Assembly (NCBI RefSeq): GCF_022605725.1
Contig: NC_065564.1
Coordinates: forward strand, 4,876,698-4,940,697
Direction: 5' to 3'
Length of the DNA stretch: 64,000 bases
Source: Anthonomus grandis grandis
Taxonomy: Eukaryota > Arthropoda > Insecta > Coleoptera > Curculionidae
Part shown: one piece after another, positions 35,400 through 47,648 of the stretch
Layout: each line of letters opens with the position of its first letter
How positions within the stretch are numbered: the first letter of the stretch is position 1
The notes under the pieces: generated by a model
Database searches by the model: none
What the model was told of the DNA's origin: nothing
Seen by the model: the letters and a program-made list of their open reading frames with translations, nothing else
Translations under genes and position numbers: made by a program

Positions 35400-36560
35400 G
35401 TATACGTCATTCCACAGCAAATAACCGGTTTCGAACATTTTGAGTCTCGTCAATCTCGAAAAAACTTTCCAGAGAATTGAAGCCACTATGCCAGGAACTT
35501 AGTTCTCACAGACCTTCCAAAGCTTCAAGTACTTAAGTCAAGCAGTTCCTGTGCTCTCAATCGTGCATATAATTTCGACTCTTTGAACCTCGTCAGGCAA
35601 AAATCTATTTTCTAGACGTAGTTTTTACAAACTTCTATGCAATTGACGCCAATATCCTAGGCACTAATTGTTTCTTGGTTTGCGTAGACAATTCGAATTC
35701 TTGCGATCACTTGTTCTCTCCATCAAACAAGTGATGATCGGTTTCGGCTGTTTGAGCCACATCAGGCCACAATCTTTTATCTGGATGTAATATCTGAAAT
35801 CTTCCAGACAATTGATTCCACTATTCCAGGAAGTGGAAGTTATTTATTGGTTCTAGCAGACATTTCAAAGTCCAAGTTTTTAAGCAGTTCCTGTGCTCTC
35901 CATCCTGCATCTGATGGCCTATTTCTACTTAATTGGCGACAATATTTCAGACACTTGACCGGTTTCGACTGTTTGGGCTTCATCGGGCAACAATCTTTTT
36001 TCTGGGGGTAATATTTGGAATCTTTCAGTAATAATCTACAATTGCAGCTACTATTCCAGGAACTTGAAGTTATTTCTTGCTTCTTGCAGACATTCCAAGT
36101 TCCTGTGCTCTCCATCGTGCATTTGATGCCCGATTTCGACCCTTGGAGCCTCGTCAGGCCACAATCTTTTTTCTAGATGAAGTTTTTGAAATCTTTCCAG
36201 ACGCCAATATTCCAGACACTTGACCAGTTTCGACTATTTCGCCTTCATCAGATCACATCTCCTTTCTGGACTTAGAATCTGAAATCTCCCACAGAGTGGA
36301 AGGCACTATTACAGGAACTTTAAGTTATTTCTTCGTTCTTGTAGATATTCCAAGCTCCAAGATTGGTTCTCGCAGATAATTCCAGTAATTGCTATTTCCT
36401 GTTTTATCGATCGCATATCTGATGACCGGTTTCGACTCTTTGAACCTCGTCAAGATAAAATCTTTTTTCTGGACGTATCTTTTGGAGTATTGCATGCAGT
36501 TTGACGCTAATTTAACAGACACTTGTAGTTATTTTTTAATTGTGCACACAATTCGAGAAC
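35400..36560 (-). repeat. tandem array carrying hammerhead-like cores
   Basis: About seven diverged units of 90-225 bp read on the minus strand as GCCTGACGAGGCTCAAACAG followed by TCGAAACCGGTCATCAG. The CTGANGA-like strings lie at (plus coordinates) 35447-35453, 35590-35596, 35759-35765, 35980-35986, 36151-36157, 36245-36251 and 36447-36453. Three of them are exact CUGANGA (35590, 36151, 36245). The hairpin between the core strings is well paired in the 35590 copy (GGTTC/AAA/GAGTC), the 35759 copy (GGCT/CAAAC/AGCC) and the 36151 copy (GGCTC/CAA/GGGTC). All copies continue with GAAA. Three end CCGGTC or TGGTC, giving a GUC triplet where a hammerhead would cut. Stem I is weak or absent. Between cores are GGAACTTGAAG and CCAGACAATTGA strings of the window-wide short motif. 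Confidence 0.65.
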
Positions 36561-36589
36561 CTTCCTTTTTGCCTATTTGAAACATCCGA

Positions 36590-37740
36590 ACTGGCCTAGT
36601 AAACGTGATTTTTATAGACATACAGGGTACGTGTCGAATATGCTGCCGGTTTTCAAGATATAAACGGCCTCTCGGGAGCTATCGGGTCCCTCCCTCCATT
36701 TCTAGATTATATATGAAGACCATCGGATTGATCTCCGAACGCCGACCCAGTTTTCAATAATCCCCTGCACCATAATAATTTATGTAAACCCACTTAAACC
36801 AATTATTGTCAATAATACAATGCTACAGATTATACCCTGATGGCCGGAATAATCATCATCAGAATAATCGTTTGACGGAAACCGGAGGGATTCAATTATA
36901 TACTGGAAGGGTTTGTTGGCTTTTTTGCAATTTTATTAATTAATTAACTGAAACTCTTTATGTTTTTTTTTATTCGCGAATTATTAAAGCTCGCCTAGTG
37001 TCAATAAAACGGCGAAATAACGCCCGCTCCGTACAACAGGATTCCATTAAAAGCAATTGAAAAGATTATTTTCGATTGATTTTTAAGTGCTTTTATTTTA
37101 GGACTCGATAATTGCCATATCGGCCGGTTTGCATATATACGAAAACGTCGGATTTTATCCGCGGAAAATTAAATTTTTTTAGAAGCTCCCCATACAGGCC
37201 CGGGGGAAACTATTAACAGACCGAAAATTGGACTTTTATGCGGTAATTACCGTATGCGTGGACCCCCTTTTTTAATCTCTAATTAGCCGGTTTTAACAAC
37301 AACGATGCCACTCAAATAGGTCGAAACGGGTCACGTGGGTAACTCTATAAGCTAATATTTTATTAATTATATCGCGGACAAAGAGCTACAATCGTTAACA
37401 ACTACATAATATCCCTCGGTAAGGAGGTGATTTATACTTCGCGTGCTAATCTCCTAAAATGTATCATTTTCCTTTCAAGGCGCAGAAATTGTTCGAAAAG
37501 GAAAAAAAACCGAACGTAGAGCCGAGTCGAGCTTTAGTTATTGGTGTACGCAGTGCGGACTTCCTTGCGAAATTAATACGATCCCCTCGGGGTTAAGTTA
37601 ACATATGGGTTTTGAGGTATTTAAACGCAGTACCTCGGAGCCCTCAGGACAGATGCGAGATACTGGAACGAGAGCTTGAAGGATAAACGTGGCAGGTTGA
37701 GATCTTAAAAAGGAATACAGAGGCGGAGGCGTAGATATTC
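36590..37740. other. gene-free single-copy DNA
   Basis: No gene recognised in this block. It is AT-rich, with no array structure. Confidence 0.5.
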
Positions 37741-39490
37741 TGCGACGAAGTCAAGAGGGTTTAAATCTGGGCAAGTAGTGAGCCATTAAGTAAGTTCCAG
37801 AAGCTCTGAGACTAAAAAATACGGTTCGGCTTGAGGTTCTTTTAAATTTCACGCAATAATTTAAGGAATCTTTGAGAATTACACAGATTTTTCACGGTTT
37901 TCGGTTCGAAGGACCAAAAAGAAGAAATTTTTATTTTTTTCAAGGCACTCGTGTATTTGATTCCTTAAGTTGATATTTTTTAAATTGCTTCTTTAACGAA
38001 TAATTTGAGAAATAAACTGGCCACATTGCATTGTGGAAGTTAAGGTTTTAAAGAGAAATATACCGAGGCAAAGATGGAAATATTCTGTGACGAAGTAAAG
38101 AGAACTTAAATCTGGACAAGTCGCAGGCCATTCTGTAAATTCCAGAAGCCCTGGCACTAAAAAATGATAGTTAGACTAGAGGTTCTTTTAAGGATTCAGT
38201 CAATTATTTAAGGAATATTTAAGAATCATACAGATTTTTTTCCCAATTCGAAGGACCTTAAGGAAGTAATTTCTATTTTTGAAAGCAGTTGAGAGGAAGA
38301 AATTTACTTTAGGTCTGGTGACTATAGTTCCTCTTAATTTCTGATGGCATGCCTATTATCCTTTTCAAGAAATAAACTGGGGAAAGTGTGTAGGTTGAGA
38401 TTTTAAAAAGAAATATACAAAGGCAAATTCTTTATCCTCTCTCAGAGCAATTCTGTGATGTTGTCAAGAGGATTTCAATCTGGGCAAGTAGCAGGCCATT
38501 AGCTAAGTTCCAGGAGCCATGATACTATAAATCAGGGTTCGACTCGAGGTTCTTGTGAGGATTCAGTCAGCTATTTTCTTGAGAATCACACAGATTTTTT
38601 TACGGTTTCCGAAGAACCACAAGGAAGTAATTACAATTATTTTTAAGGCAGTTTAGGCCTAAAAATTTACTTTAGGTCTGCTGATTATTGTCTATGTTAG
38701 TGTTCACGTTCCACTTATGCTTCTCTATGTTTTTTATCTCGCTCTCACTGTTTCTTCCTTCGATCCTCTTGTAAGATAATCCTGCTTTTTAAGTTTGTTT
38801 AAGAACTACTCGATTAATTCGTCAGTTTCTATCAAAGGCAGTTTTTTCCGAGCATATTGAGCTTATTTTTAGCTTCTTTCTTACTGTAACTTACTGTAGA
38901 AAATGCAGAAGATGCCTGGAAGTAAGTAGTCCTGTATTTCAACCCATAAAGTTGATATTTTCTAAATTGCTCTTTTAACGAATAATACGAAATATATCGA
39001 GGCGGAAATAGAAACATTCTGTGGCGAAGTCAAGAGGGTTTAAATCTGAGCAAGTAGCAGGCCATTAGGTAAGTTCCATTAGGCTCTAAAAATGATGGTC
39101 CCACTGGAGGTTCTTTTGAGGATTTAGTCAATAATTGAAGGAATCTTTGAGATTGACAGTTTTTTTTTCCGGTTTCTGGTTCGAAGGACCACAAGGAAGT
39201 AATTTTTATTTTTTTTCAGGCAGTTTAGGCCTATAAATTTATCTGGTGACTATTGTTCCTTTTGTTTCTTATCTTACACTTCAAGCCTCTACAACAGCCA
39301 CTCAATTAATTTCTCGGTTTAGTTCAAAGGTTCTTTTATTGATAACTTCCAGGCAATTGAAACTGCATTTGAAGATACTGCAATAAATCAAGGAGACGCC
39401 TGGAAGCAGTCCTCTATTTCATCCCCTAAATTTGATATTCTTTAAATTGCTTTTTTAACGAATAATTCAGGAATAATTCGCGAAATAAAC
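37740..39490. repeat. tandem repeat, four units of about 350 bp
   Basis: Units start near 37745, 38090, 38455 and 39020. Each has the order GAAGTCAAGAGGGTTTAAATC, GGGCAAGTAGCAGGCCATTA, AGTTCCAGAAGC, a line ending GAGGTTCTTTT, TTTAAGGAATCTTTGAGAAT, CACAGATTTTT and GGTTCGAAGGACCACAAGGA. AGGCAGTTTAGGCCTA and a TTAACGAATAATT phrase follow. It is non-coding. Confidence 0.78.
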
Positions 39491-39499
39491 TGAGAGGGG

Positions 39500-41630
39500 A
39501 AGGGGCTGGCAATATTTTTATTAAGCTTTAATGCCGGACGGGCGACATGAAAAAAAAAGAAGGGAATAAAGAGGAAAATCTCATTATTATTACAAGCCGG
39601 GGGAGAAAAAAAAAGTGTAATAGACCATGTCTGTTGACAGTCTCATTATTTTCTGATTAAAGAACTTTTATGAACGCCATCATTAACTCGGGATTTTTAT
39701 AAGCCCCCGTTTCGCGACGACTTCTTTGCCGTGTTTTTTAGCGAAATAAATAATAAAAAAAAAAACGAGAGAGAGAGAATTTATAATTGCACCCCTTTTT
39801 ACTACCCCCACCCCCTCACCCCAGAATTAGCCGGTCGCTAATTACGGATTTTTGCACCCTAATTAGTTTAAACGGGAGTTTGGACGCCACTGGATTACAT
39901 TAAAATAATAATTATTGGTGTGCGGCGGAAGCAACGTGAATGTATACAATATGAGCGAATTCAATTTGGCCTAAGTACATTTCAACTGTTAAATATCTGT
40001 TATTATACCGAAGTGGTACGATTACATGTGTACGCCCCTAACCCCCCCATTTATTACTTCTCTTGCGGTATTTGCCTACAGTTAACTAGTGCTTGGATAA
40101 ACGAGGATTTCAGTTCACAAAAAAGACTTTGTCCAGGCATTTGAAGTTGTTTCAGTCAAATACTGAGGTATGAACACCTAAGATCGCCTATCCAGATAAG
40201 TCTAGAGCAAGAATAGCCTGAATGGAGATTCAGGGTGACTCTGACTTATTTTAGATCAACCCAACATCAGCAGGCATGACTAAGAGTGCTCAATTTACCT
40301 CAGAAGGCATTTAGGTGGATCTGAACTGGTTCAGAGTTTAAGGAATCTTTGAATGAAACCTATGAGACCATCTGAAGTGACTTGTAGTCATATTATTGAA
40401 GTTTATGGTATAAAAGGCTCTTTTATGTTGCTTAGAACTAAATACATAAATTCCGAGACGTTCTTTTGTGTTTTTTGGCGAATGTAACGTGACACCGGGA
40501 CTCCATCACCCGGATCCCGGATTCGGAAAAATGTAAATACATCAACATGTCAGCGGGCCTGTTCCAGGCAAAAGAACACGGGGAAATAAGGCCAAAGGAA
40601 AAAAAAAACAAAGAGACAAATGTACGGCCGGGTCATTATTTAGTCCAGTTGAACCGAACCTGTCAGGGATGGTATTGGATGAAGTGAATGCACGCGCGAC
40701 CCGAATGTTTCCTTTTTTTTATCGTTTTTCGGGTTGACAAACGGAATTTAAAGTGGAAAATTCCCTTTTATCGGGTAAATTTTCATTAATTATGAATGAA
40801 TGCAGCTGGAAGGCCGAATGGTACCTCTCCGTTCAATCGAGTTCAATGATAATTAACAGATTTTTATGGTCGAAAGACCGCCCATATGGGCACGTCCTGT
40901 CGGCGTTTTATTGCTAGAAATTGTTGCTAATTTCAATTGGAATGTCGATCAACCAGGGTTTAGCTGCGGGAGGTCATCGGGACGTCATGTGGCTGATGGG
41001 GATTGCGTTAATGAGTAAGTTTTGTTATTTTAATTAAGGTGATTCTATTAGTATATAAAAAACGCATATACTTCTTCAGTACCTATTATCAAAATTCCGG
41101 CTCGGAGGACCAATTAATGTGTCATGCCTACTGCCATTGAGCTACTTTAGATCAGTGTGAACTCTGGTTTTCTCTCACTTAAAGAAGAGTGTATGATTAC
41201 TGAGGGGTTTGTAGTATTTCATGGAATAGTTTAGCTACTCAAAGGCCTTAATATACCCAAATCTATTCTGACGTGGAAAAATGAGACTCAATTACTCAAT
41301 CAGGGCCTGTAAAACAATAAAGACGACGAGAACAAGACGAAGACAAAAAAGATATTTAGGAAAATTTAAATGAGGCAATTTAAACGCTACCGAAACCCGA
41401 ACGTATTATGATTTCATTTCGGGGGCGGCTTTACCTTGAAAAATAAATTGCCCATTACGGAAAAATTATACACGACCCTCGGGCGCAACGTCGACCCCTA
41501 CAAATAAAAACGTCTATGGCGAAATTATTTTATATATTTTTCTTATTTCGGAAATCGCTCTCATTAAGCGGTTTTCCGAGCACGAACCCTAAATTGGATA
41601 CATCGATTTGTCGTAATAAAACACGTGGAT
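39500..41630. other. gene-free DNA
   Basis: No gene recognised. One CCAGGCATTTGAAGTTG motif is at 40134-40150. From about 40150 to 40440 there are weak direct repeats with CTGACTTATTTTAGATC and GAACTGGTTCAGAG phrases. The remainder is single-copy. Confidence 0.5.
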
Positions 41631-41638
41631 ATGGAAAA

Positions 41639-41727
41639 CTGATGAGTCCCAAGAGGGCCGAGACCGATCCTCGGTTCTCGATATGAGGTTCCATGGTCTG
41701 AAGAGGTCTAGAAGATCGAAACCGGTT
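41639..41727 (+). ncRNA. two hammerhead-like cores in tandem (candidate)
   Basis: The first core reads CTGATGA (41639-41645), a GTCCC/AAGA/GGGCC hairpin with one mismatch, then GAGA where GAAA is required. The second reads CTGAAGA (41698-41704), a perfect five-pair hairpin GGTCT/AGA/AGATC, then GAAA (41718-41721) and CCGGTT. The second therefore has every conserved core base of a hammerhead plus a sound stem II. A stem I formed by the flanks could not be found, so catalysis is not shown. It is related in sequence to the minus-strand array at 35.4-36.5 kb. Confidence 0.35.
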
Positions 41728-41739
41728 TTCATTCACAAC

Positions 41740-42150
41740 AAAACTGAGCAGACTTGTGAGCAGATCATTTATTCAAATAATGCCCAAAGAAATAACCAAA
41801 TCATCTTTTTGTCGGCAAAAGAGCCTCCGATGCCTTGTAATTTTCATAATTACACGAAAGGTTGTGTGTCCTGCAATTTAAGCGTGATTCCTGCTAAATT
41901 AGGGCGTGCACAGTTTATACGTTCATAATCAACGGGAGCCTAAGGTGCATTTTAGGGAAATTAAGAGTCTACAAATTCGCGAATCCGAAAGCCCGTAAAA
42001 AATCTGCTACTTACTTAAATTTCGAAATTACCCAGCCCCATGTCGTTTTTTTTTAATTGGATAAAACCCGTATTTAGGATAGTTTAATTTAATTTTCATT
42101 TTGGCCTTCCTGGTTACCCGATTTATGTCCTCTAAACTTATTAAATTGAT
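41740..42150. other. gene-free DNA
   Basis: An 81-codon + frame at 41683-41928 overlaps the hammerhead-like motif and then covers single-copy DNA. No domain is recognised, and I do not call it a gene. Confidence 0.45.
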
Positions 42151-42159
42151 AAAGTGTAG

Positions 42160-43110
42160 TGATATATATACTAAATGGCCGTCTTGGTCACCAGACTTAG
42201 GCCCTATAAGATTTTTCATTGGTCTCTGTTTTGCTCTGGGTATGTAAAGTCTATAATACACATACTGACTGGCTTTCTTGGTCACCAGATTTAAGCCCTT
42301 TAATTTTTTTCAATTCAAGGATAAGTGCTGAATATGGACTCTGATGATACCAATAATGACTAACCTCCTTGTCGCCTAATTTAGGCTCTCTAAGATTTTT
42401 TTATTGGTCTTTTTTGTCCTGGGTATAAAGTCTGTAATATAAATACTGACTGACCTCCTTGGTCACCAGATTTAAGCCCTTTCAAATTTTTTAATTGAGG
42501 CGTAAGTGTTGAATATAGACTCTAATGATTTGACTGGCCACTCACTGATTAAAGCAGTTTAGAGGATAGTACATGAAAAAATAAACTTATTCAATTGAAC
42601 AAAAGTTAAAGTACAAAATATAGCGTGTGGTGATATCAGATTTAAGCAACATAATTTTTTTTCATTGGTTTCTTTTGCCCTGGGTATGCAGTTTATGATA
42701 TACATATAAACTGACTTCTGGGTCATCAGATTTAAGCTCTGCAAGAATTTTTAATTGAGGTGAAAGTACTGAATATCAACTCTGCCCTCCTTAGTAACCT
42801 GATCCAAGCCCCCTAAAATATTTTTATTCTGTGTCTGTTTTGCTCTTAAAATAAAGTCTATGATATATATACTGACTGGCCTCCTTGGTCACCAGATTTA
42901 AGCCCTCTAAGATTTTTTCATTATTTTTTTTGTACTGGTATCTAGTCTATGATATACAAACTGACTTGCCTTCTTGGTCACCAGTATTAAGCCCTCTAAG
43001 ATCTTTAAATTAAGACGTAAGTACTGCATATGGACTCTGATGATACTAATACTGCCTGGCCTCCTTGGTCATCTGATTTCAGCCCTCTGAGATTTTTTTA
43101 AATTGAAGTC
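42160..43110 (+). repeat. tandem array derived from a mariner-like transposase fragment
   Basis: About ten units, spaced roughly 90 bp apart (or 185 bp as dimers), carry TGGCCTCCTTGGTCACCAGA followed by TTTAAGCCCTCTAAGATTTTT. In one frame this reads WPPWSPDLSPLRFF, then HW, a short gap and GYVKSIIY. Tc1/mariner-superfamily transposases commonly read (W/Y)PPxSPDLxPxDFFLWGxxKxxVY at the end of the catalytic domain. The aspartate expected after the proline is replaced by arginine through what looks like a one-base insertion. The units thus look like a short transposase scrap that was amplified in tandem. No complete transposase is present. Confidence 0.6.
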
Positions 43111-43149
43111 TTTAGCACACAATGTATAGCCTGATTAACCATTTACTAA

Positions 43150-44570
43150 CTAAAGCAGTTTAGAGGACAATACGTGATGATATCAATAGAGACTTGCCAA
43201 AGGATCTTGATAACTTCTTATATAAAAGACATTTTCCTGTAATATAACATTTTAGACGATTCTTTTTTTGTTGTTTAAATCTAATGTTCTGTTCCGTTTC
43301 TCGCGTGAAGCCCGACGTTTGAGATACTCTCCTGAGAAGTTTATAAGCCATTATTCGACCGCCCCCGGGTGTCCTGTCAAGATAAAAACCGAGATTTACA
43401 TAAAAGGTGCCAGCGAGCGACAGTCTGAATTCTAATTCAGATTAAAAGTCTTCCCGTCTCCCTCTCCTCTCGTCCGGATAAAAACAAATAAAACCGCTCC
43501 CGTGCAATTAGTCAAGTTACATCATTTCGCCGGAGAGAGCAGCCTCTTAAACGTTATCGTTTTTTGACTATTATTATCATCGTCATCGTTATCTCCACGG
43601 GAAATTCGTTTACGATTAGAATTATTATTTTTAGTTTTCGGTCCAAACCGGGCATCCCTAATCGCCCGATCCAGACCCTATAGAGAAATTCGATATTTTG
43701 TTTTAATTTATTGGATGGATTTTCAAAAGAGTGTAGAAGAGAACATTCGGTCCATCGACCCGGGCGCAGCAGCGAAGGCACGTCATTAAGCTACCTGTTA
43801 TTACAGACGGATGAACGTATGTAATCATCTTCGGTCGCGAGAGCGGAAGGACATCAGTCAAATAGTCACGGGCCTTCGATAGGTCGTAGTCTCAACTAGC
43901 AAGGATATTTCCATGAAAGTAGACCCTATCAATGTTATTTAAGGTTCTTTCTCTGGGTAATGGTGTCTTAAGGCAACGTCAGATCTCGAGGCTTTCGCCC
44001 AGTTGAAAGTCCGAAGTCCAAAAAGCAAGTCGATTTAACCGACGTCGCTCTCGCGTAGTAGTAAAAAACGACAAAAACGCGCTTAAAGATTTGCCATTTT
44101 CCTGCAAATCAAGAACCAGTTGGCAGGTGTATCTTGTGTACTTGTTCTTCGTTTACGCTGCTGCTGGTTTAAAATAGCGACGACGAATATGAGGGTGGAC
44201 CGGTTTTTATTTATATAAAATTTCCGAGGGTAACTAAAATCTAGAAAATCTAAACTTTTGCAATTATGGCCCCGGATATAATGGAACGTTAATTAAATTC
44301 GTCGGAAGCTTATATAATCTCCCTCGGATTTAATTATCAGAAAACAACTTTTCCGTTTGCTTAACAGATTATTTTCGCTTTCAAGTGTTTCGGTTACTTG
44401 GCGGTTTTTGATAAGCGCCTTTATGGGGCCTAAGCCATACGTTATATCCACAATCGTGCGTAAACTCTTAAGATTAACATCGCATCCAACCCGGTAGGCC
44501 TCTGGGGACGTAATGGGGAGGGTGCAAGTCAACTTCTCTTTGATGTTGCCGCCCCATTTTTTCTTATTTT
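43150..44570. other. gene-free single-copy DNA
   Basis: No gene recognised. A 106-codon minus-strand frame at 44613-44293 begins inside the adjacent tandem array and has no domain. Confidence 0.5.
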
Positions 44571-46300
44571 TGTCTCTATTGGTACGAAACTTGGACTGGA
44601 GGATACTTGGCAAATACCTTCGCCTTAATGTTGTCGAAACATGTTACTTGATTCATTGATTTACTTGAAATCTTGGGTCATTGTGAACCTAAGAGCAAGG
44701 AGCCTTAACTCACTTTAATGTTGCCCAAGAATGTTTCTCTTACGAAACTTGGGCCTTTCACAACAAGTAAATTTTCCTTGATGTTACCGAGAGCTTTTTC
44801 TCAATTTTCTTGTGTGTTGTTATGAAACTTGGGGCTCAGGCATGTAAGGCAAGCAGCAGCTACATCCTCTTTGATGTGGCCGCCACATTTTTTTTTTATT
44901 TTTGTCTCTATTGCTACGAAACTTGGACTGGAAGATACTTGGCAAATACCTTCGCCTTAATGTTGTCGAAACATGTTACTTGATTCATTGGTTTACTTGA
45001 AATCTTGGGTCGTTGTGAACCTAAGAGCGAGGAGCCTTAACTCACTTTAATGTTGCCCAAGAATGTTTCTCTTACGAAACTTGGGCCTTTCACAACAAGT
45101 AAATTTTCCTTGATGTTACCGACAGCTTTTTCTCAATTTTCTTGTGTTTTTACGAAACTTTGGGCTCCAGGCATGTAAGGCTAGCGACAGCTACATTCTC
45201 TTTGAGGTTGCCGCTACATTTTCTGTCATTCTTGGGTCTCTTGTCATGGAACTTGAACTTAAGAGACTTGGCAAATTCGTTCGCCTTAATATTGTCGAAA
45301 CATGTTACTTGATTCATTGGTTCACTTGAAATGTTGGGTCGTTGTGAACCTAAGAGCGAGGAGCCTTAACTCACTTTGATGTTGCCCAAGAATGTTTCTC
45401 TTACGAAACTTGGGCCTTTCACAACAAGTAAATTTTCCTTGATGTTACCGACAGCTTTTTCTCAATTTTCTTGTGTTTTTACGAAACTTTGGGCTCCAGA
45501 CATGTAAGGCTAGCGACAGCTACATTCTGTTTGATGTGGAGGCCATATTTTTTCTTATTTTTTGTCTTTATTGCTACGAAACTTGGACTGGAAGAGACTT
45601 GGCAAATACCTTCGCCTTAAAGTTGTCGAAACATGTTACTTGATTCATTGGTTCACTTGAAATCTTGGGTCGTTGTGAACCTAAGAGCGAGGAGCCTAAA
45701 TTCACTTTGATGTTGCCCAAGAATGTTTCTCTTACGAAACTTGGGCCTTTCACAACAAGTAAATTTTCCTTGATGTTACCGAGAGCTTTTTCTCAATTTT
45801 CTTGTGTGTTTTTATGAAACTTGGGGCTCCAGGCATGTAAGGCAAGCAGCAGCTACATCCTCTTTGATGTTGCCGCCACATTTTCTGTAATTTTTGTCTC
45901 TATTCCTACGAAACTTGGACTGGAAGAGACTTGGCAAATACCTTCGCCTTAATGTTGTCGAAACATGTTACTTGATCCATTGGTTCACTTGAAATCTTGG
46001 GTCGTTGTGAACCTAAGAGCGAGGAGCCTAAATTCACTTTGATGTTGCCCAAGAATGTTTCTCTTACGAAACTTGGGCCTTTCACAACAAGTAAATTTTC
46101 CTTGATGTTACCGAGAGCATTTTCTCAATTTTCTTGTGTGTTTTTACGACACTTGAGGCTCCAGGCATGTAAGGCAAGCAGCAGCTACATCCTCTTTGAT
46201 GTTGCCGCCACATTTTTCTCGATTCGCGCGACTCTCTCACGAAACTTGGACCTCTATAGAGATTCTCTTTGATGTCGATGGCGACACGTTGTTGCCGCAA
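44570..46300. repeat. tandem array, 331-bp higher-order unit, about 5.3 copies
   Basis: ATGTTACTTGATTCATTG recurs at 44641, 44973, 45302, 45633 and 45965, so the period is 329-332 bp. Copies are nearly identical over long stretches. Within each unit four diverged sub-units of about 80-90 bp can be seen, each with an ACGAAACTTGG-like and a TTGATGTTGCCG-like string. The array is therefore a four-part higher-order repeat. The open frames of 60-91 codons in it are repeat by-products. Confidence 0.88.
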
Positions 46301-47040
46301 AAATTAAATTTTCAAAATGAATTTTCATGAATATTCGGACCTAATAAAAAATCATTTAGTCGGTCGTAGGAGAGGGCGTTACGATGCAATTTAAAAATTT
46401 CCAGCGCACATACGAGAAACCACTTTTCTCTCCGGAGCATTTCCCGAAATTCCAATTTGGGGAAACGTTATGGCGCAGCCGGGCTCAGCCAAAACTAATA
46501 TCATTTAAATAAAATATTTAATAACCGACTCTGTATACCGGGCCTGGATTGCTTTTAAAGCAATAAGCTAACAGGCTAGCGCATATAGGTGCACGCCGGA
46601 TACCCAGAACGTGTAGGTAAACATCCGTAGGCTAAATCTTTAATAGAATTGCGCCCCTAAACAGGAATTTATATACCGGAGTCATATTTTTATTGCCGAA
46701 AAAATATGGTCAATAATAATAATAATAATAAAAAGGACGCGCAGACTAACGCTCTTATTTTTGTCGACGCAATTCTTACAAAATTAGAAAAACTACTTAG
46801 CGAAATTGAAACGGTCTCGAAGCCTTTATCATCGAGATAAAATAACTAAATAAACACGGGAAATTTTCTGGAAAATTGGGTCGCCGAGGCGACTAGCGAG
46901 GAAATGAGAAATCTTCGGCGATCGAATGATTTTTATGAAGATTTTTCTGATTTGGTCCCTTAGATTCTTTCATTTGAAAAATTTAAATTAAACGACCCTT
47001 TAAGGGAGCATATGCAACTTTATCGTGTTGCGCAACGTTG
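46300..47040. other. gene-free DNA with AAT microsatellite
   Basis: No gene recognised. An AAT run of about seven triplets is at 46711-46731. Confidence 0.5.
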
Positions 47041-47640
47041 ACGCACACCACTCGTAACATCTTAAGAAGCCTACAAAGCATGTAAGAATTTATTCCAGGC
47101 ACTTGAGAATATTATCGACTATAAAGACTTTAAGTCTTATATTAGGTATTGGGATTTACGTAAGCCACAAGTTCCGCAGCATGACAGATCTTGTCGAATT
47201 GCCACGTATAACATCTAATTGCATATTGTCATTCGAGGCACTCCAGAATATTATATATTAATAGGAGTTAAAAAACTGACTTATTCCAGGAATTGGGATC
47301 CATTTGAGCCTATCTAAAGCAGAACATAGTTAGGAGAAGTCCAAATTGCCTTTAAATATTTAGCAAGCAAAATATTTATCAAAAGATTTACGTATCTCTA
47401 GATCCTCTACATCCCTGCATCATGAAATGATTAGTTTGGAACCTACTTGGGGCAGTCCAGACGATTCAAGAGCCTGGAATAAGACTAAAGAGAAGAATTT
47501 GAATCCGGGTTGTTTCACAATAATTTACAGTACCCCAAGGACCTGGAATATATCTTGGATTTACTGTCCAGAATAGATACTTGACTAGTGAAACAATAAA
47601 TGATGTGCTTGGATTACCTCCCAAAATAGACCCCTTAGTC
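47040..47640. repeat. degenerate repeats downstream of the minus-strand PDHA gene
   Basis: Weak direct repeats with TTCCAGGCACTTGAGAATATTAT (47094) and a diverged CGAGGCACTCCAGAATATTAT (47234), then AAGAGCCTGGAATAAGA and AAGGACCTGGAATATAT. They fit the window-wide CCAGGCAxTTGA motif family. No gene is seen. Confidence 0.45.
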
Positions 47641-47648
47641 CCAATAAA

